From assembly GCF_001545115.1 (NCBI RefSeq), contig NZ_FCNU01000023.1:62001-126000 (forward strand): 64,000 bases of DNA. The letters are read 5' to 3'. A program made the position numbers and the translations under genes. The stretch is from Candidatus Protochlamydia phocaeensis. Its GTDB lineage: Bacteria; Chlamydiota; Chlamydiia; Chlamydiales; Parachlamydiaceae. The notes under the pieces were generated by a model. The model saw nothing but the letters and a program-made list of their open reading frames with translations, did no database searches and had not been told where the DNA came from. Positions 1 through 8,577 of the stretch are shown one piece after another (position 1 is the first letter of the stretch; the number at the start of each line of letters is the position of its first letter).

Positions 1-311
1 ATGTAGTCAATCAAATGACGCAATTGCGTTATGGCCGAAAAGATGAATTGGAAGCCGATCAATGGGGACTTCAGCTCATGACAGAAGCGGGATATAATCC
101 GGAAGCCATGATACAAGTCATGGAAATTTTGGAAAAAGCTGTCCCAGGTGGACATACGCCTGAAATGTTACTGACCCATCCTTATCCCGAGCATCGCATT
201 GAAGCCATTAAAGCTTACTTAGAAAAACACCCGGCAAGTAAGAATCTTAAGGAAGGGGCGAGCCTTAAACCTCTCACCACTCAGTCTTCTTCCTTTTCGT
301 CGGATTCATAA
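1..311 (+). CDS. M48 family metallopeptidase, C-terminal part (5' end outside window)
   Basis: The frame is open from base 3 to the stop at 309-311, so the gene starts before the window; the first in-frame ATG at 15 is internal. The visible residues carry the second conserved block of M48 zinc peptidases: YGRKDELEAD, whose ELEAD supplies the third zinc ligand (Glu) and the conserved Asp, then GYNPEAMIQVMEILE, then THPYPEHRIEAI. This is the block found downstream of HEXXH in YfgC/LoiP-type periplasmic or lipoprotein M48 peptidases. The HEXXH helix and any signal peptide lie outside the window. The tail (last 25 residues) is Ser/Thr rich and not conserved in the family. Family assignment is sound; the exact role (envelope protein quality control is typical) is inferred. 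Confidence 0.85.
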   Translation, partial: VVNQMTQLRYGRKDELEADQWGLQLMTEAGYNPEAMIQVMEILEKAVPGGHTPEMLLTHPYPEHRIEAIKAYLEKHPASKNLKEGASLKPLTTQSSSFSSDS

Positions 312-434
312 GGCAAGAGAAAAAATGGATTATCTTCTCAACTGGCATGCCCTATCTTGCTTCTAGCTCAAAGTTGGAAATAAGCCAAATTAGGGCTACG
401 CTCTTCCATTCACGAGAAAATCATTAAGGCCTTC

Positions 435-890
435 TTAGGAAGGCTTGTCTTTTAAAAATTTTTGATAAAAGGCTAAGGTATCCTTTTCCCCTGCCATTAA
501 GGGCATCTTTAAAGCCTCTTCTACTGTGACCCATTTGAACTCATCATGCTCGCGTAGCTCTAAGACAATAGACGGCTGCTGCGAGAAGGAATAATGGAAC
601 ATATGGTACACAAAATCGATTTGCTGCCGGATATAAAGCGTGATAATTTCTTCCAAGCCCTCTTTTCTCAATACCACTCCTATTTCCTCAAAAGCCTCTC
701 TAATAATCGCGGAAACAGAATCTTCTCCCTGCTCAAGCTTTCCGGCAGGCACTCCCCATGTATGCCCCTGGGATTTAGCGGGATGGCGCCGCAATAGAAG
801 AATGTTGTCTTGATAAGTGCAATAGCAACTAGCGACCTCTACGCGAGGCTTAAAATCAGAAGGAGGAGTTAAAAAAATAAGGCATTCCAT
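435..890 (-). CDS. Nudix hydrolase
   Basis: This is a 151-residue single-domain protein with a complete Nudix box: GKLEQGEDSVSAIIREAFEEIGVV matches GX5EX7REUXEEXGU (quoted region is the catalytic loop-helix, split here as GKLEQGED + SVSAIIREAFEEIGVV). The surrounding pattern, an early beta strand with LLLRRHPAKSQGHTWGVPAGK and a later HDEFKWVTVEEAL, is typical of MutT/NUDT-type nucleotide pyrophosphohydrolases. It probably cleaves a nucleoside diphosphate linked to another group; the substrate cannot be told. No clear ribosome binding site precedes the ATG at 890. It is not in an obvious operon: the next gene on this strand lies more than 300 bp away. Confidence 0.85.
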   Translation of the reverse strand: MECLIFLTPPSDFKPRVEVASCYCTYQDNILLLRRHPAKSQGHTWGVPAGKLEQGEDSVSAIIREAFEEIGVVLRKEGLEEIITLYIRQQIDFVYHMFHYSFSQQPSIVLELREHDEFKWVTVEEALKMPLMAGEKDTLAFYQKFLKDKPS

Positions 891-1217
891 GAAAAAGAAG
901 ATGAATGGTTATGTTCACCTTATCATCATAGCGCAAATGATCCCCTTCCTCAAAACTAAATCTTTTCAAATCGACCGTCGGTTAACGACCTGAATGTTGA
1001 GTTTTTCCCTTTCAATTGCATCAAAGCTCTCGCAGATGAAAAAGGACGGGAGCTTTCCACGTTAATCCCAAGGGTAAAAAGAACCCCAAAATTCAAGTTA
1101 ATAAAAGTTCCAAAACATAAAGGCTTTGCCAAATCCCTTTCAGGATCGACAAAGCCTAGAAACTTCAACGGTTTAGCTTAAGGAATAGCTATATCTGAAA
1201 ATTTGTCCTATATCTTA
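891..1217. other. Gene-free stretch with a copy of a dispersed repeat
   Basis: No convincing gene is present; the longest frame (956-1168, minus) begins with TTG, has no ribosome binding site and resembles nothing. Bases 990-1043 resemble 33446-33501: both have CT(G/A)A(A/G)T(G/T)T(T/G)GAGTTTTT, then after 17-19 bases AAAGCTCT(C/T)GCAGATGAAAAA. A shorter match to the first part occurs at 28173-28189. Confidence 0.5.
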
Positions 1218-1952
1218 TCAATGATGATGATGGCTGCTGCTTTGATTAACAAATTCTCTATCAATGCCACGAGCGATATAAGCCCCGATATGCATCATTT
1301 GCGCACGAGACTGGTCAAATAATTGAATAGATGCTGTATAGTTTCCTAAAATAGAGAAAGCAATTTGGAAAGCTTCTGTTTGAGTATGTTGATCAAAAAG
1401 TGAGCGTAATACAGCATCAGAGAAAACAGAAGGATCCAAGCTGCTGATCAAATCGGCAATCGCATCGCCTTGAGCTTGCCATTGAGTTAAAATAGCCTGT
1501 GCTTGAGCTGTATTTCCAGCCACTAAAGCCACTGTAAAGGCTTCCTCTAAAACAACATACTCAGCTAAATCGATAGCTAATTGTGTGAAGAGTTGAGGAT
1601 TATTGGGGAAAAATTGAGCGATAAAATTAGAAATGTCCAAAGCATTCTGTGTCAAGCGGGCATTGAGGGCATCAATAGCCGCAGTAGGCGCTCCATTGAT
1701 AATGGCGCTCGCAACAGCGCGTGCATAAATAGCTTCTTGTTCAAACAGTTCAACCAGCGTTTCGCCAATAATGGCTTGAGGATTCACAGGAAATTCTACA
1801 GGCGCGTCGGGATTGACGACGATATCGGGAAAAACTTCGTTTAGATCAAAAGGAACGATTGGATCGATCGGTTGCGCTTGAAGAGAAGGAGTCGCAACGG
1901 CAGCAAATGCAAGCAAAAATGCGCTCAAGTTCTTTTTAATGGATAATTGCAT
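1218..1952 (-). CDS. Secreted protein of unknown function, His-tailed
   Basis: Not recognised. The 244-residue product begins with a Sec signal peptide (MQLSIKKNLSAFLLAFAAVA, cleavage probably after LQAQ or nearby). The mature protein is rich in Ala, Gln, Asn, Phe and acidic residues, with almost no Lys and few Cys, and looks all-helical: phrases such as FEQEAIYARAVASAIINGA, FPNNPQLFTQLAIDLAEYV and FDQHTQTEAFQIAFSILG suggest an antiparallel helical bundle. It ends in a run of four His after SSS, a possible metal-binding tail. The start is supported by AAGGAG 7 bases upstream of the ATG. It stands alone, so context gives no hint. Likely periplasmic or exported. Confidence 0.75.
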   Translation of the reverse strand: MQLSIKKNLSAFLLAFAAVATPSLQAQPIDPIVPFDLNEVFPDIVVNPDAPVEFPVNPQAIIGETLVELFEQEAIYARAVASAIINGAPTAAIDALNARLTQNALDISNFIAQFFPNNPQLFTQLAIDLAEYVVLEEAFTVALVAGNTAQAQAILTQWQAQGDAIADLISSLDPSVFSDAVLRSLFDQHTQTEAFQIAFSILGNYTASIQLFDQSRAQMMHIGAYIARGIDREFVNQSSSHHHH

Positions 1953-2699
1953 AGGGAGTCTCCTTAAAGTTAGGATTTTTTAATTCAAAGTCAGACAACA
2001 CAAAAATTTAATCATTCAGGACCTTTCTAAAGGCCTTAATGAAATCGTTTCTTTAGCTAGACGATATACCCTCAAAAACTGCTAATCTTGCCTATAAGCA
2101 TTCCCAGGCCAATTGTATAGCGCGTGTTGTGATCGTTTCTTTTCCCCTCAGATGGATACTCATCTAAAATATTTTTTTATTCTTAAAGTATTGAATTAAA
2201 AAAATCAAGCTCAATTATCAATATAAAATTTTAAATTGAGAGCTGTTAAGATCTAATGCGTTAGCCAATCTAAAAGAATTTCTTAAAACTCAAATTTGAA
2301 TGGCATACATAAGAAAAAGGCCTGCTAGATTAAACAAGTCACGCGAGTGACGCAGCTTAAGGCGGTTTCAGATGATGTTAACTCTCTTCTTTTCCAGAAC
2401 CAATCTTAGCGTTAATATCCCCTCTCAGAAACCAGTATCAATTCGATTGATTATCTAAAAACCCGAGTTTGGTGTTAAATCAATCCGATCGAATTTTATT
2501 TAAAAATAAAAAACAGCAAAAAAAACCAGTTTATTATTCACATTAAAACACAACCAATAAAAACAATTAATTAAAAAAATAAATAAATTTATAGCAGTAA
2601 AAATCAAAACAATTAATTAACAAAACCATTTCTTAATAAAAAATTAACATTAATTTGATAATATCACATCAATTTAAACAAATATTTACTATAAATTTA
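1953..2699. other. Long AT-rich intergenic region
   Basis: No gene is seen. Bases 2406-2427 (TTAGCGTTAATATCCCCTCT) look like a decayed right end of the dispersed palindromic element described elsewhere. An imperfect inverted repeat pairs AATTCGATTGATT (2440-2452) with AATCAATCCGATCGAATT (2478-2495). Bases 2500-2699 are extremely AT rich, plausible promoter or nucleoid-binding territory for the cyclin-like gene. Confidence 0.4.
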
Positions 2700-4193
2700 A
2701 TGAACATTAATTGTATTCATACTACTTTTTTATATCCTTGGCATTCTTTCGAATTTAAGCATGAGGATAGAGATGGAACAACAACAAAGACCCATCTATT
2801 GGCCTTATCCGAATTTTTTTTAAGCGGGTTATTTTATAATTTTTTAACAAGAGAACCCATTAAGTTTAAGATAAGTTCTGAACCCGAAGTTTATATAACG
2901 TCTTTGCACGATTTAAAAAATTTACTAACTGAAGAGGCTGCGTTTATATCTTTTCTTTATCCGGAAGAAAGTCAAGAATGGGTAGAAAGATGCTTGGAGG
3001 AGATTGGACGGGGAACCCCAATCGATACGCTTTTAGAAAGAGAAATTGTTTTGCCATTTAAACCATTTGAAAGCAGTTGCCAACCCAGTGAAGGCGTTAT
3101 TTCAACCCATAAATCTTTTTGTTTAAAAAGTAGTCCGTATTTAGATAGTCCGAGCAAACCGTATAGTTGTGGCCAGACCCCTGAGACTATTTCTTATATG
3201 AATGTCAGCCCAATAAAATTGCCGCCTTTCTTAAGCGTTGGTTTAAGCACTTATCTAGAGGAGGAAGAACGGGAATTAGAAAGCCCTAAACCATCACAAA
3301 GGCATTTACATGCTGCCATACAAGGTAATGAAACGGTTGAAAAATGCGTCCACGATTTAACTGATTCAGAAAGGATTTGCATGCTTCCAGATTCCCCCAT
3401 TAGCTTTGAGCAGAAAATGCAGCTACTTAAGCCTTTCTTTAGAACAGGAAATGATTACATATCCTCTAAAGAAAATTGTTATACATTTTTTAAAAATAAA
3501 ATTTTTGAAGAAAGGGCTAATCTAGAACGGATGGATCATGAATTTTCTTTGTCCCCCAATAAGAGAACGGCTACTTGCGATCAATACGATGATCCAGCTA
3601 TTTATGAAAAGCTAGTCGAGACTTATGTTAACCGTTTTACGAGGATGCAAGGTCTAGATCTTTATCTAACAGAAGACCAAGATTTGAATTTGCAGGCAGG
3701 AGTCCATCTTCATCTACCGGAAGGCCCGCTTTCTTTGGCGCTAGGGATAGATCTTCTAGAGCAAGGCATTTCGCTGCCCTTGCAAAACGAGCTAAATCGC
3801 CACACATTGGCTCCTATTATTCCCTCACTTCAAATTGCGGCTCTGATAATAGTTATCAAAATGTCAGATGATTTTAACATTCTTAATAAACACTTTCTCT
3901 CTTATCTCCCTCCTTCTTCTTATAGTTTAAAAGAGATAAATAACATGGAGCTTGCCTTTTTAAAAGGAATAGATTGGAAATTATCTTTGTCGAAAGCCAC
4001 GATCAATTCGTTAAGGAATGGAATAAGAGAAAAAGAAAATAAAGAGGAAAAGCAGAGAAGGGATCCCGCTACTGATTCCCTTCATTCTAAAAGGAAAGAG
4101 CGAACAGAGATAGATAAAATGAAGATAGGGGATAAGGAAGAGTGTTCTGAAAAAGCATTCTTTCCTTCAGCTCAAAATTGTGCTTTGCAATAA
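2700..4193 (+). CDS. Cyclin-box (Pho80/PCL-like) protein, putative eukaryote-mimicking effector
   Basis: I chose the ATG at 2700 (497 residues); an in-frame TTG at 2655 is possible but weak. Residues about 297-440 resemble a cyclin N-terminal box. A helix LQIAALIIVIKMSDDF (from residue 377) aligns with the cyclin core 'aalllAsKyeeD', and SYSLKEINNMELAFLKGIDW (to residue 426) aligns with 'tysleEllrMErefLkaLdw', followed by LSLS. The Lys (K387) and Glu (E417) are 30 residues apart, matching the spacing of the CDK-contacting pair in cyclin A (K266, E295, 29 apart). The N-terminal 290 residues and the charged Lys/Glu-rich C-terminal tail are unrecognised. No signal peptide. Cyclin-like proteins have no known bacterial cell-cycle role, so a host-directed function is the likely reading. 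AT content of the 5' part is higher than in neighbours. Confidence 0.65.
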   Translation: MNINCIHTTFLYPWHSFEFKHEDRDGTTTKTHLLALSEFFLSGLFYNFLTREPIKFKISSEPEVYITSLHDLKNLLTEEAAFISFLYPEESQEWVERCLEEIGRGTPIDTLLEREIVLPFKPFESSCQPSEGVISTHKSFCLKSSPYLDSPSKPYSCGQTPETISYMNVSPIKLPPFLSVGLSTYLEEEERELESPKPSQRHLHAAIQGNETVEKCVHDLTDSERICMLPDSPISFEQKMQLLKPFFRTGNDYISSKENCYTFFKNKIFEERANLERMDHEFSLSPNKRTATCDQYDDPAIYEKLVETYVNRFTRMQGLDLYLTEDQDLNLQAGVHLHLPEGPLSLALGIDLLEQGISLPLQNELNRHTLAPIIPSLQIAALIIVIKMSDDFNILNKHFLSYLPPSSYSLKEINNMELAFLKGIDWKLSLSKATINSLRNGIREKENKEEKQRRDPATDSLHSKRKERTEIDKMKIGDKEECSEKAFFPSAQNCALQ

Positions 4194-4338
4194 ATGGATT
4201 AACGAGCGTCTCCTTTAATGCCTATCAAATTATTTATAGCTAGAATTTAATGAAAAAGCTACATAACTAGGCGTGTTGCCAATTAGACAATGACTCACTA
4301 TGCGAATGCTAGAGAGAAAACAGCTTCGGATGAAGGTC

Positions 4339-4366
4339 TTTAGCGGTTTTTAATATACCCCTAAGC
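4339..4366. repeat. Single end of the dispersed palindromic element
   Basis: Bases read TTTAGCGGTTTTTAATATAC followed by CCCTAAG, matching the right end (CATTAGCGGTTTTAATACAC then CCTCTAA) of the element seen in full at 21218-21334. No matching left end is recognisable between this and the cyclin-like gene. It lies 22 bases before the next start codon. Confidence 0.5.
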
Positions 4367-4387
4367 AAAAAAAGTTATGTCATTCTT

Positions 4388-5965
4388 ATGAATGAAGCAA
4401 ATTCTTTAATCGCTTCTTTAAAAGAAGCGATTCATGCGCAAAATAGGCGCGAGCTTGAAGAGCTTTTGCAAAGTCCTGACTATTCAAGCTTGCCAGCGCA
4501 AGGGCTGGATGAAATCTTATATGAGATTTCCCCTGTTCTTTATGAAACAAACCTCCTCCATCAATTTTTAAGGCATTCTTCATTCGATCGGATTTCTTCC
4601 CGCACTCTTGGCAATTTGACATTGATTGCATTAGTCCTTAATGATTTGAATGCTATCCAGCCCCTCTTCTATCATGCCCAATTTGAAAATATATCAGCTG
4701 TCCAAGCTGACTTAATTGTAAAAGAAGCCTTAGCTACTCAAGGAAGAGACTTAATTGCACAGTTGCTGCATATTCCGCTTTTTAAGCAAAAGCTGGATCA
4801 ACAATTAGAAGGCCAGATCAAGTGCGCAATCCGCACGCATGACCGCGAATGGCTAGAAGATTTATTCAAGTATCCTCATTTTACCGAAATTGCGCCTCGT
4901 GTTTTTCCTGAATTGATTAAATGGGCCTTTAGACGCCGAGATAAAAAATTTATCCATTTATCCATCCGCTCTATTCGCTTTACTCCACAACTAGAAGAGG
5001 TTCTACTGCAAAGTTTATTCGAATCTTTTTTAGATGATCGAGCCCGCAGAAAAGAAGACATCGAAAGATATGTAGTCGAACAAATCTACAAGCATCCCGA
5101 CTATATAAACTTATCGCCGACTATGCTGGCATGGCTCCTGGAAAAAGCTGTTTCCTTATCACTGCCAAAGCTCTTTCAGCAGCTTGTCCATCATCCGCAT
5201 TATCATCAACTCTCTACGGATAGCCTTACAACCGCGCTTGCTCAAACTTTCCCTATCCATTCCACGCCTATGCTAAAAATATTAATTCATCATCCCGTCT
5301 TTGGCCATTTATCAGGGCCGCAAGTAGGTTTAATTCTAGAGGAAGCTGTTGCAGCCGATGATTGGGAAACCGCCCAGCTTCTTTTGCATCATCCCCACTT
5401 TGATCAAATCCCTGATGATTTCTTCAAACGCATCGCCCTCTCCAAAATTCGCACTCATGACCAAACGTTAAGGCTTTTGCTCGCTAATGAGCCTGCTTTT
5501 AAAGGAAAATTTGGCCATGTGATCTATGAATCTATTCGCCGAAATGAAAGCGATTTGCTCGATCAGCTGCTCCTTGATCCCTTTTTAAAAGAAGAGGTCA
5601 TCCATCAGCTCATTAATTATGCAAAGACGGATCAAATTTTTGTAAGCACGTATATCATTCGGGATGTCCTGCGAGAAGTCTTTCTGACAAGAGATCCCTA
5701 TCTCACAAAAAAAATCATTGCACAACCTCTTTTCCATGCACGAATTGAAGAACTTATGCAGCAAGCCATTGATTATGATGATGAGGAACTGATTGAAAGC
5801 CTAATTTTGAATCCTTTTTTAAATAAGCCTTTTAAAGCTTTTATGGATTTAGCAAGCCCAGAAGACAAAAAACGACTTTACGATCTTTTTACCACTCAAG
5901 CGACCTTTAACCAAAAACCTGCCGAGCTAATTCAGGAAATACATTCCTGGCAGATACCTGATTAA
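4388..5965 (+). CDS. Helical-repeat protein (degenerate ankyrin-like), function unknown
   Basis: The 525-residue product is built almost wholly of 33-40 residue helix-loop-helix units. Each has a phrase such as 'L(L/I)xxLLxHPxFxxIxxxxxxxxLxxAxxxxD', e.g. LLHQFLRHSSFDRIS, LIAQLLHIPLFKQKL, WLEDLFKYPHFTEIA, LFQQLVHHPHYHQLS, TAQLLLHHPHFDQIP, LLDQLLLDPFLKEEV and LIESLILNPFLNKPF. At least ten units can be counted. The ankyrin TPLH signature is missing, so these are ankyrin-like rather than canonical ankyrin repeats. No signal peptide or membrane segment. Such repeats usually mediate protein binding; in amoeba-associated bacteria they are common in effectors, but export is not shown. It converges on the histidine phosphatase gene with only four bases between stops. 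Confidence 0.75.
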   Translation: MNEANSLIASLKEAIHAQNRRELEELLQSPDYSSLPAQGLDEILYEISPVLYETNLLHQFLRHSSFDRISSRTLGNLTLIALVLNDLNAIQPLFYHAQFENISAVQADLIVKEALATQGRDLIAQLLHIPLFKQKLDQQLEGQIKCAIRTHDREWLEDLFKYPHFTEIAPRVFPELIKWAFRRRDKKFIHLSIRSIRFTPQLEEVLLQSLFESFLDDRARRKEDIERYVVEQIYKHPDYINLSPTMLAWLLEKAVSLSLPKLFQQLVHHPHYHQLSTDSLTTALAQTFPIHSTPMLKILIHHPVFGHLSGPQVGLILEEAVAADDWETAQLLLHHPHFDQIPDDFFKRIALSKIRTHDQTLRLLLANEPAFKGKFGHVIYESIRRNESDLLDQLLLDPFLKEEVIHQLINYAKTDQIFVSTYIIRDVLREVFLTRDPYLTKKIIAQPLFHARIEELMQQAIDYDDEELIESLILNPFLNKPFKAFMDLASPEDKKRLYDLFTTQATFNQKPAELIQEIHSWQIPD

Positions 5966-5969
5966 TCTT

Positions 5970-6563
5970 TTACTTTTTTGCTGAAAGACATGTCGCCTTC
6001 CATCCCTCTAAAGGGTTTGCATCAAAATGAACAGGAATACAATTGCCAATTTTTTTTTCATGCTGAATAGATAAATGGTGGCATAAAGCCCAATGAATTC
6101 CTCCATGGGCCACAATTAGAACAGGCCCTGGATAGCTTAACGCTTCATTGATGCCTTGAATTGTTCTTCGAAAGAAATATTCTACATCAGAACAATAGCT
6201 AGCTGGGATAAGCATGCCCTCTCCAGCAGTCATTCTCATCCAAACATCTCCCGAGCACTCTCTTAAATTCTCAATAATAATCGTTGGACAAGCAAGTCGT
6301 TCAGCAAGAATAGCTTTTGTCTCTTGAGCCCGCTTAAGAGGACTCACGCAAATAGTCTTAATAGGCAGCTTCTCAATAATTAATTGAATGCTTTTGGCTT
6401 GCTGGATTCCTCTCTCATTTAAAGAGACATCTTCTTCACTCGTTAAGATCTGGCGAAGATTAAAATCCGTCTCGCCATGCCGTACAAAATAAAAACTTTT
6501 CTCATGAACTTTCATCGCTCTATCCAGGATTTGGATCAACTGTCCTTTTCTGCTATTATTCAT
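5970..6563 (-). CDS. Histidine phosphatase family protein (phosphoglycerate mutase-like)
   Basis: The 197-residue product contains the branch signature FYFVRHGETDFN (residues about 25-36) with the phosphoacceptor His in RHG, the second Arg region SPLKRAQETKAI, a mid-domain Glu (ENLRECSGD) and the second catalytic His in VLIVAHGGIHWAL. This is the layout of small histidine acid phosphatases such as CobC/PhoE/GpmB-like enzymes; the substrate is not predictable. The ATG at 6563 gives 16 residues before the domain; the internal Met at residue 17 (MKVHEKSFYFVRHGE) is an equally sensible start. No operon partner. Confidence 0.85.
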   Translation of the reverse strand: MNNSRKGQLIQILDRAMKVHEKSFYFVRHGETDFNLRQILTSEEDVSLNERGIQQAKSIQLIIEKLPIKTICVSPLKRAQETKAILAERLACPTIIIENLRECSGDVWMRMTAGEGMLIPASYCSDVEYFFRRTIQGINEALSYPGPVLIVAHGGIHWALCHHLSIQHEKKIGNCIPVHFDANPLEGWKATCLSAKK

Positions 6564-7058
6564 TAAATATGAATGAATTAAATCATTAATAATACTTTCT
6601 CATTCAATTTTCACGAAAGCGATAAATGTAATTATTTTAAAAAACAACTTAAGTAGACCTTACAAAACAAATAAAACTTTCGAAGGTTATTTATGAAGCT
6701 TTGCCTCTTATCTATTTTAACAAGAATTTCGCGAATTCTTTTTTATCTCCTAGTTCAGAAAACGAAGATATCTCTAAACAGCTGGTTTCATTAAAACATT
6801 ACTTCCGTTAAACTTAGGCTATCTTGCGAATGGAATAGGCCGCTCAAAAGATTTTCCGGCATTCTTTGACTCGCAGATTGCTTAATTAGACATTGTCCAA
6901 AGGATAAGTCTGATTAATGAAAATAAATTTATAGGTAAAAGTTAAGATAGACATCTCCTGTTAGGGCGTGTCCCTAGGCTATAGCTTTTCATTTTATTAA
7001 CAGGAAGATGAGAAATCGCTCTAGAAATCTCTAAAGCTGGTTTTTGAAAGAGGGACCT
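6564..7058. other. Long intergenic region with one possible micro-ORF
   Basis: No full gene is seen. The only candidate is the 33-codon frame at 6693-6794, listed separately. The remainder is AT rich; I found no tRNA-like or strong terminator structure. Confidence 0.4.
6693..6794 (+). CDS. Possible small hydrophobic peptide or gene remnant
   Basis: A 33-codon frame begins MKLCLLSILTRISRILFYLL and ends with a short polar tail (VQKTKISLNSWFH). GAAGG lies six bases upstream of the ATG, a reasonable ribosome binding site. The start resembles a signal anchor. It could be a membrane micro-peptide, the 5' remnant of a decayed secreted-protein gene, or chance. Nothing else supports it. Confidence 0.25.
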   Translation: MKLCLLSILTRISRILFYLLVQKTKISLNSWFH

Positions 7059-7667
7059 ATGCTATTTAATTTACTAGCCGAAGGAACCTTGATTGGTTTT
7101 TTGATAGCTATGCCAGTGGGGCCAATTGGCATGCTATGCATCCGCAACTCTCTTTCCTGGGGAATGCGTTATGGCTTTGCAACGGGAATGGGCGCTGCCC
7201 TAGCCGATGCTTTATATGGCGCCCTTGCAGGATTTGGAATAGCAACGTTAACGCCTTTAATTATGGATTACCAATTCTGGTTTCAGCTAAGCGGAGGAGT
7301 TTTCTTATGCTATTTGGGCTGGAATACCTTGCGGATCAATCGCATTAAAGAGCAGCATGGGTTCAAGAAAAGCAGCTTAAGGCGTGTTTTTTTAACGACT
7401 TTTTTCCTTACCCTCACCAATCCTTTGACAATCCTCTGCTTTGCCGGAGTGTATGCTGGGCTAGGGGTAGGCTTAAATGAAAGCGGCCTAGATACAGCCT
7501 TTACACTTACAATAGGCGTATTTATCGGATCTGCCATTTGGTGGCTGCTCTTGAGCAGTACAACAGCTCTGCTAAGAAAAAAGCTCAATTCCTCTGTCTC
7601 TAAATGGATCAATCGAGTCTCCGGCACCATTTTAATAGGTTTTGGGCTAGCGGCTTTTTTGATTTAA
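7059..7667 (+). CDS. LysE/RhtB family amino acid exporter
   Basis: This 202-residue, six-segment membrane protein has the LysE superfamily hallmark near its N-terminus: FLIAMPVGPIGMLCIRNSL followed by GFATGMGAALADALYGALAGFG. A second conserved block, FFLTLTNPLTILCFAGVYAGLG, begins the C-terminal half. Members export amino acids or related small molecules in exchange for protons; the substrate is unknown. I chose the ATG at 7059 because GAGGGA lies just upstream; an upstream in-frame TTG (7044) would put the Shine-Dalgarno inside the gene. It is monocistronic as far as can be seen. Confidence 0.88.
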   Translation: MLFNLLAEGTLIGFLIAMPVGPIGMLCIRNSLSWGMRYGFATGMGAALADALYGALAGFGIATLTPLIMDYQFWFQLSGGVFLCYLGWNTLRINRIKEQHGFKKSSLRRVFLTTFFLTLTNPLTILCFAGVYAGLGVGLNESGLDTAFTLTIGVFIGSAIWWLLLSSTTALLRKKLNSSVSKWINRVSGTILIGFGLAAFLI

Positions 7668-7825
7668 ATATCTATCGATTGTAGACAGTCTATCAGCACT
7701 TCTTTTATTTTATATAGATGCAATCTTAAAATGATTAATTTGCTAAAATTGTAAATTTTAGCAAGAGAGTCTTGTTTTCGATTTCACAAATTATTATATA
7801 ATAATAATCAATTAATGGAGTGCAT

Positions 7826-8563
7826 ATGCTTAAATTTCTTTCATTTCTATTCCCTCTTTTTTGCTTAACCTGTCTGCCTAGTCTAGTTTCCGCTCAAACT
7901 CCCCCAGTTAAAATCATTGTCTTTGATTTTGGCGGAGTGATTGCCAAAGGAGACAAGCAAGAAATTGGCAATTATATAGCAAAAACTTTTGATATTTCCC
8001 CTGAAGAGGGTCTAAAATCGCAAACAGAGCTCAAGCAATATCTAACGCAAGGGGGTAGCGAACAGGATTTTTGGAAAATGTATGCACAATCAAAGGGAAA
8101 AAGCTTACCAGATCAGTGGATAGAAAAACTGGACCAAGTCCGCTTAAGAGCGATTAAAGAGATTCCGGGAATGGTGAATGTTGTTAAGACTCTTCAAAAG
8201 CAAGGCTATCAAACAGCGCTTCTTTCCAATGTACGGATGAGCCAAGCTAAGCTAAAACGCCAATTAGGCTACTACTCTCTCTTTGATCCTGTCCTTTTAT
8301 CCTATGAAATAGGGGTAGATAAGCCTAATGCCAAAGCTTATCAAATTTTACTGGATACCTTAGGAGCGCCGCCGGAAAGAGTCCTATTCATTGATAACAA
8401 ACCTCAAAATATTGAAGCGGCCAAATCAATGGGAATAGATGCCATTTTGTTTCAAAATGCCGATCAATTAATTCGCGAATTCAGACAAAGAGGCATTATT
8501 ATCTCTCAAGACAATCAAGAAGCGACTTCCCCTGCTGCATCCGCCCAAATAAAAAACCCTTAA
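7826..8563 (+). CDS. Secreted HAD-superfamily hydrolase, copy 1
   Basis: The 245-residue product starts with a Sec signal peptide (MLKFLSFLFPLFCLTCLPSL, cleaved near VSAQ). A HAD domain follows: motif I IIVFDFGGVIAK, a helical cap, motif II TALLSN, the motif III Lys region DKPNAKAYQILLD and motif IV VLFIDNKPQNIEAA. In motif I the nucleophile Asp is present but the second Asp of DxDx(T/V) is Gly, as in YihX-type sugar-phosphate phosphatases. It is probably a phosphatase of a small phospho-compound acting outside the cytoplasm. GGAG lies five bases before the ATG at 7826, favouring it over the GTG at 7820. It is followed 14 bases later by a close paralogue, implying tandem duplication and co-transcription. 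Confidence 0.85.
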   Translation: MLKFLSFLFPLFCLTCLPSLVSAQTPPVKIIVFDFGGVIAKGDKQEIGNYIAKTFDISPEEGLKSQTELKQYLTQGGSEQDFWKMYAQSKGKSLPDQWIEKLDQVRLRAIKEIPGMVNVVKTLQKQGYQTALLSNVRMSQAKLKRQLGYYSLFDPVLLSYEIGVDKPNAKAYQILLDTLGAPPERVLFIDNKPQNIEAAKSMGIDAILFQNADQLIREFRQRGIIISQDNQEATSPAASAQIKNP

Positions 8564-8577
8564 AGCGAGAAATTGCC

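Noticed and set aside
956-1168. 70-codon frame on the minus strand
   Set aside because: It begins at TTG, has no ribosome binding site, resembles no family and overlaps a dispersed repeat copy.
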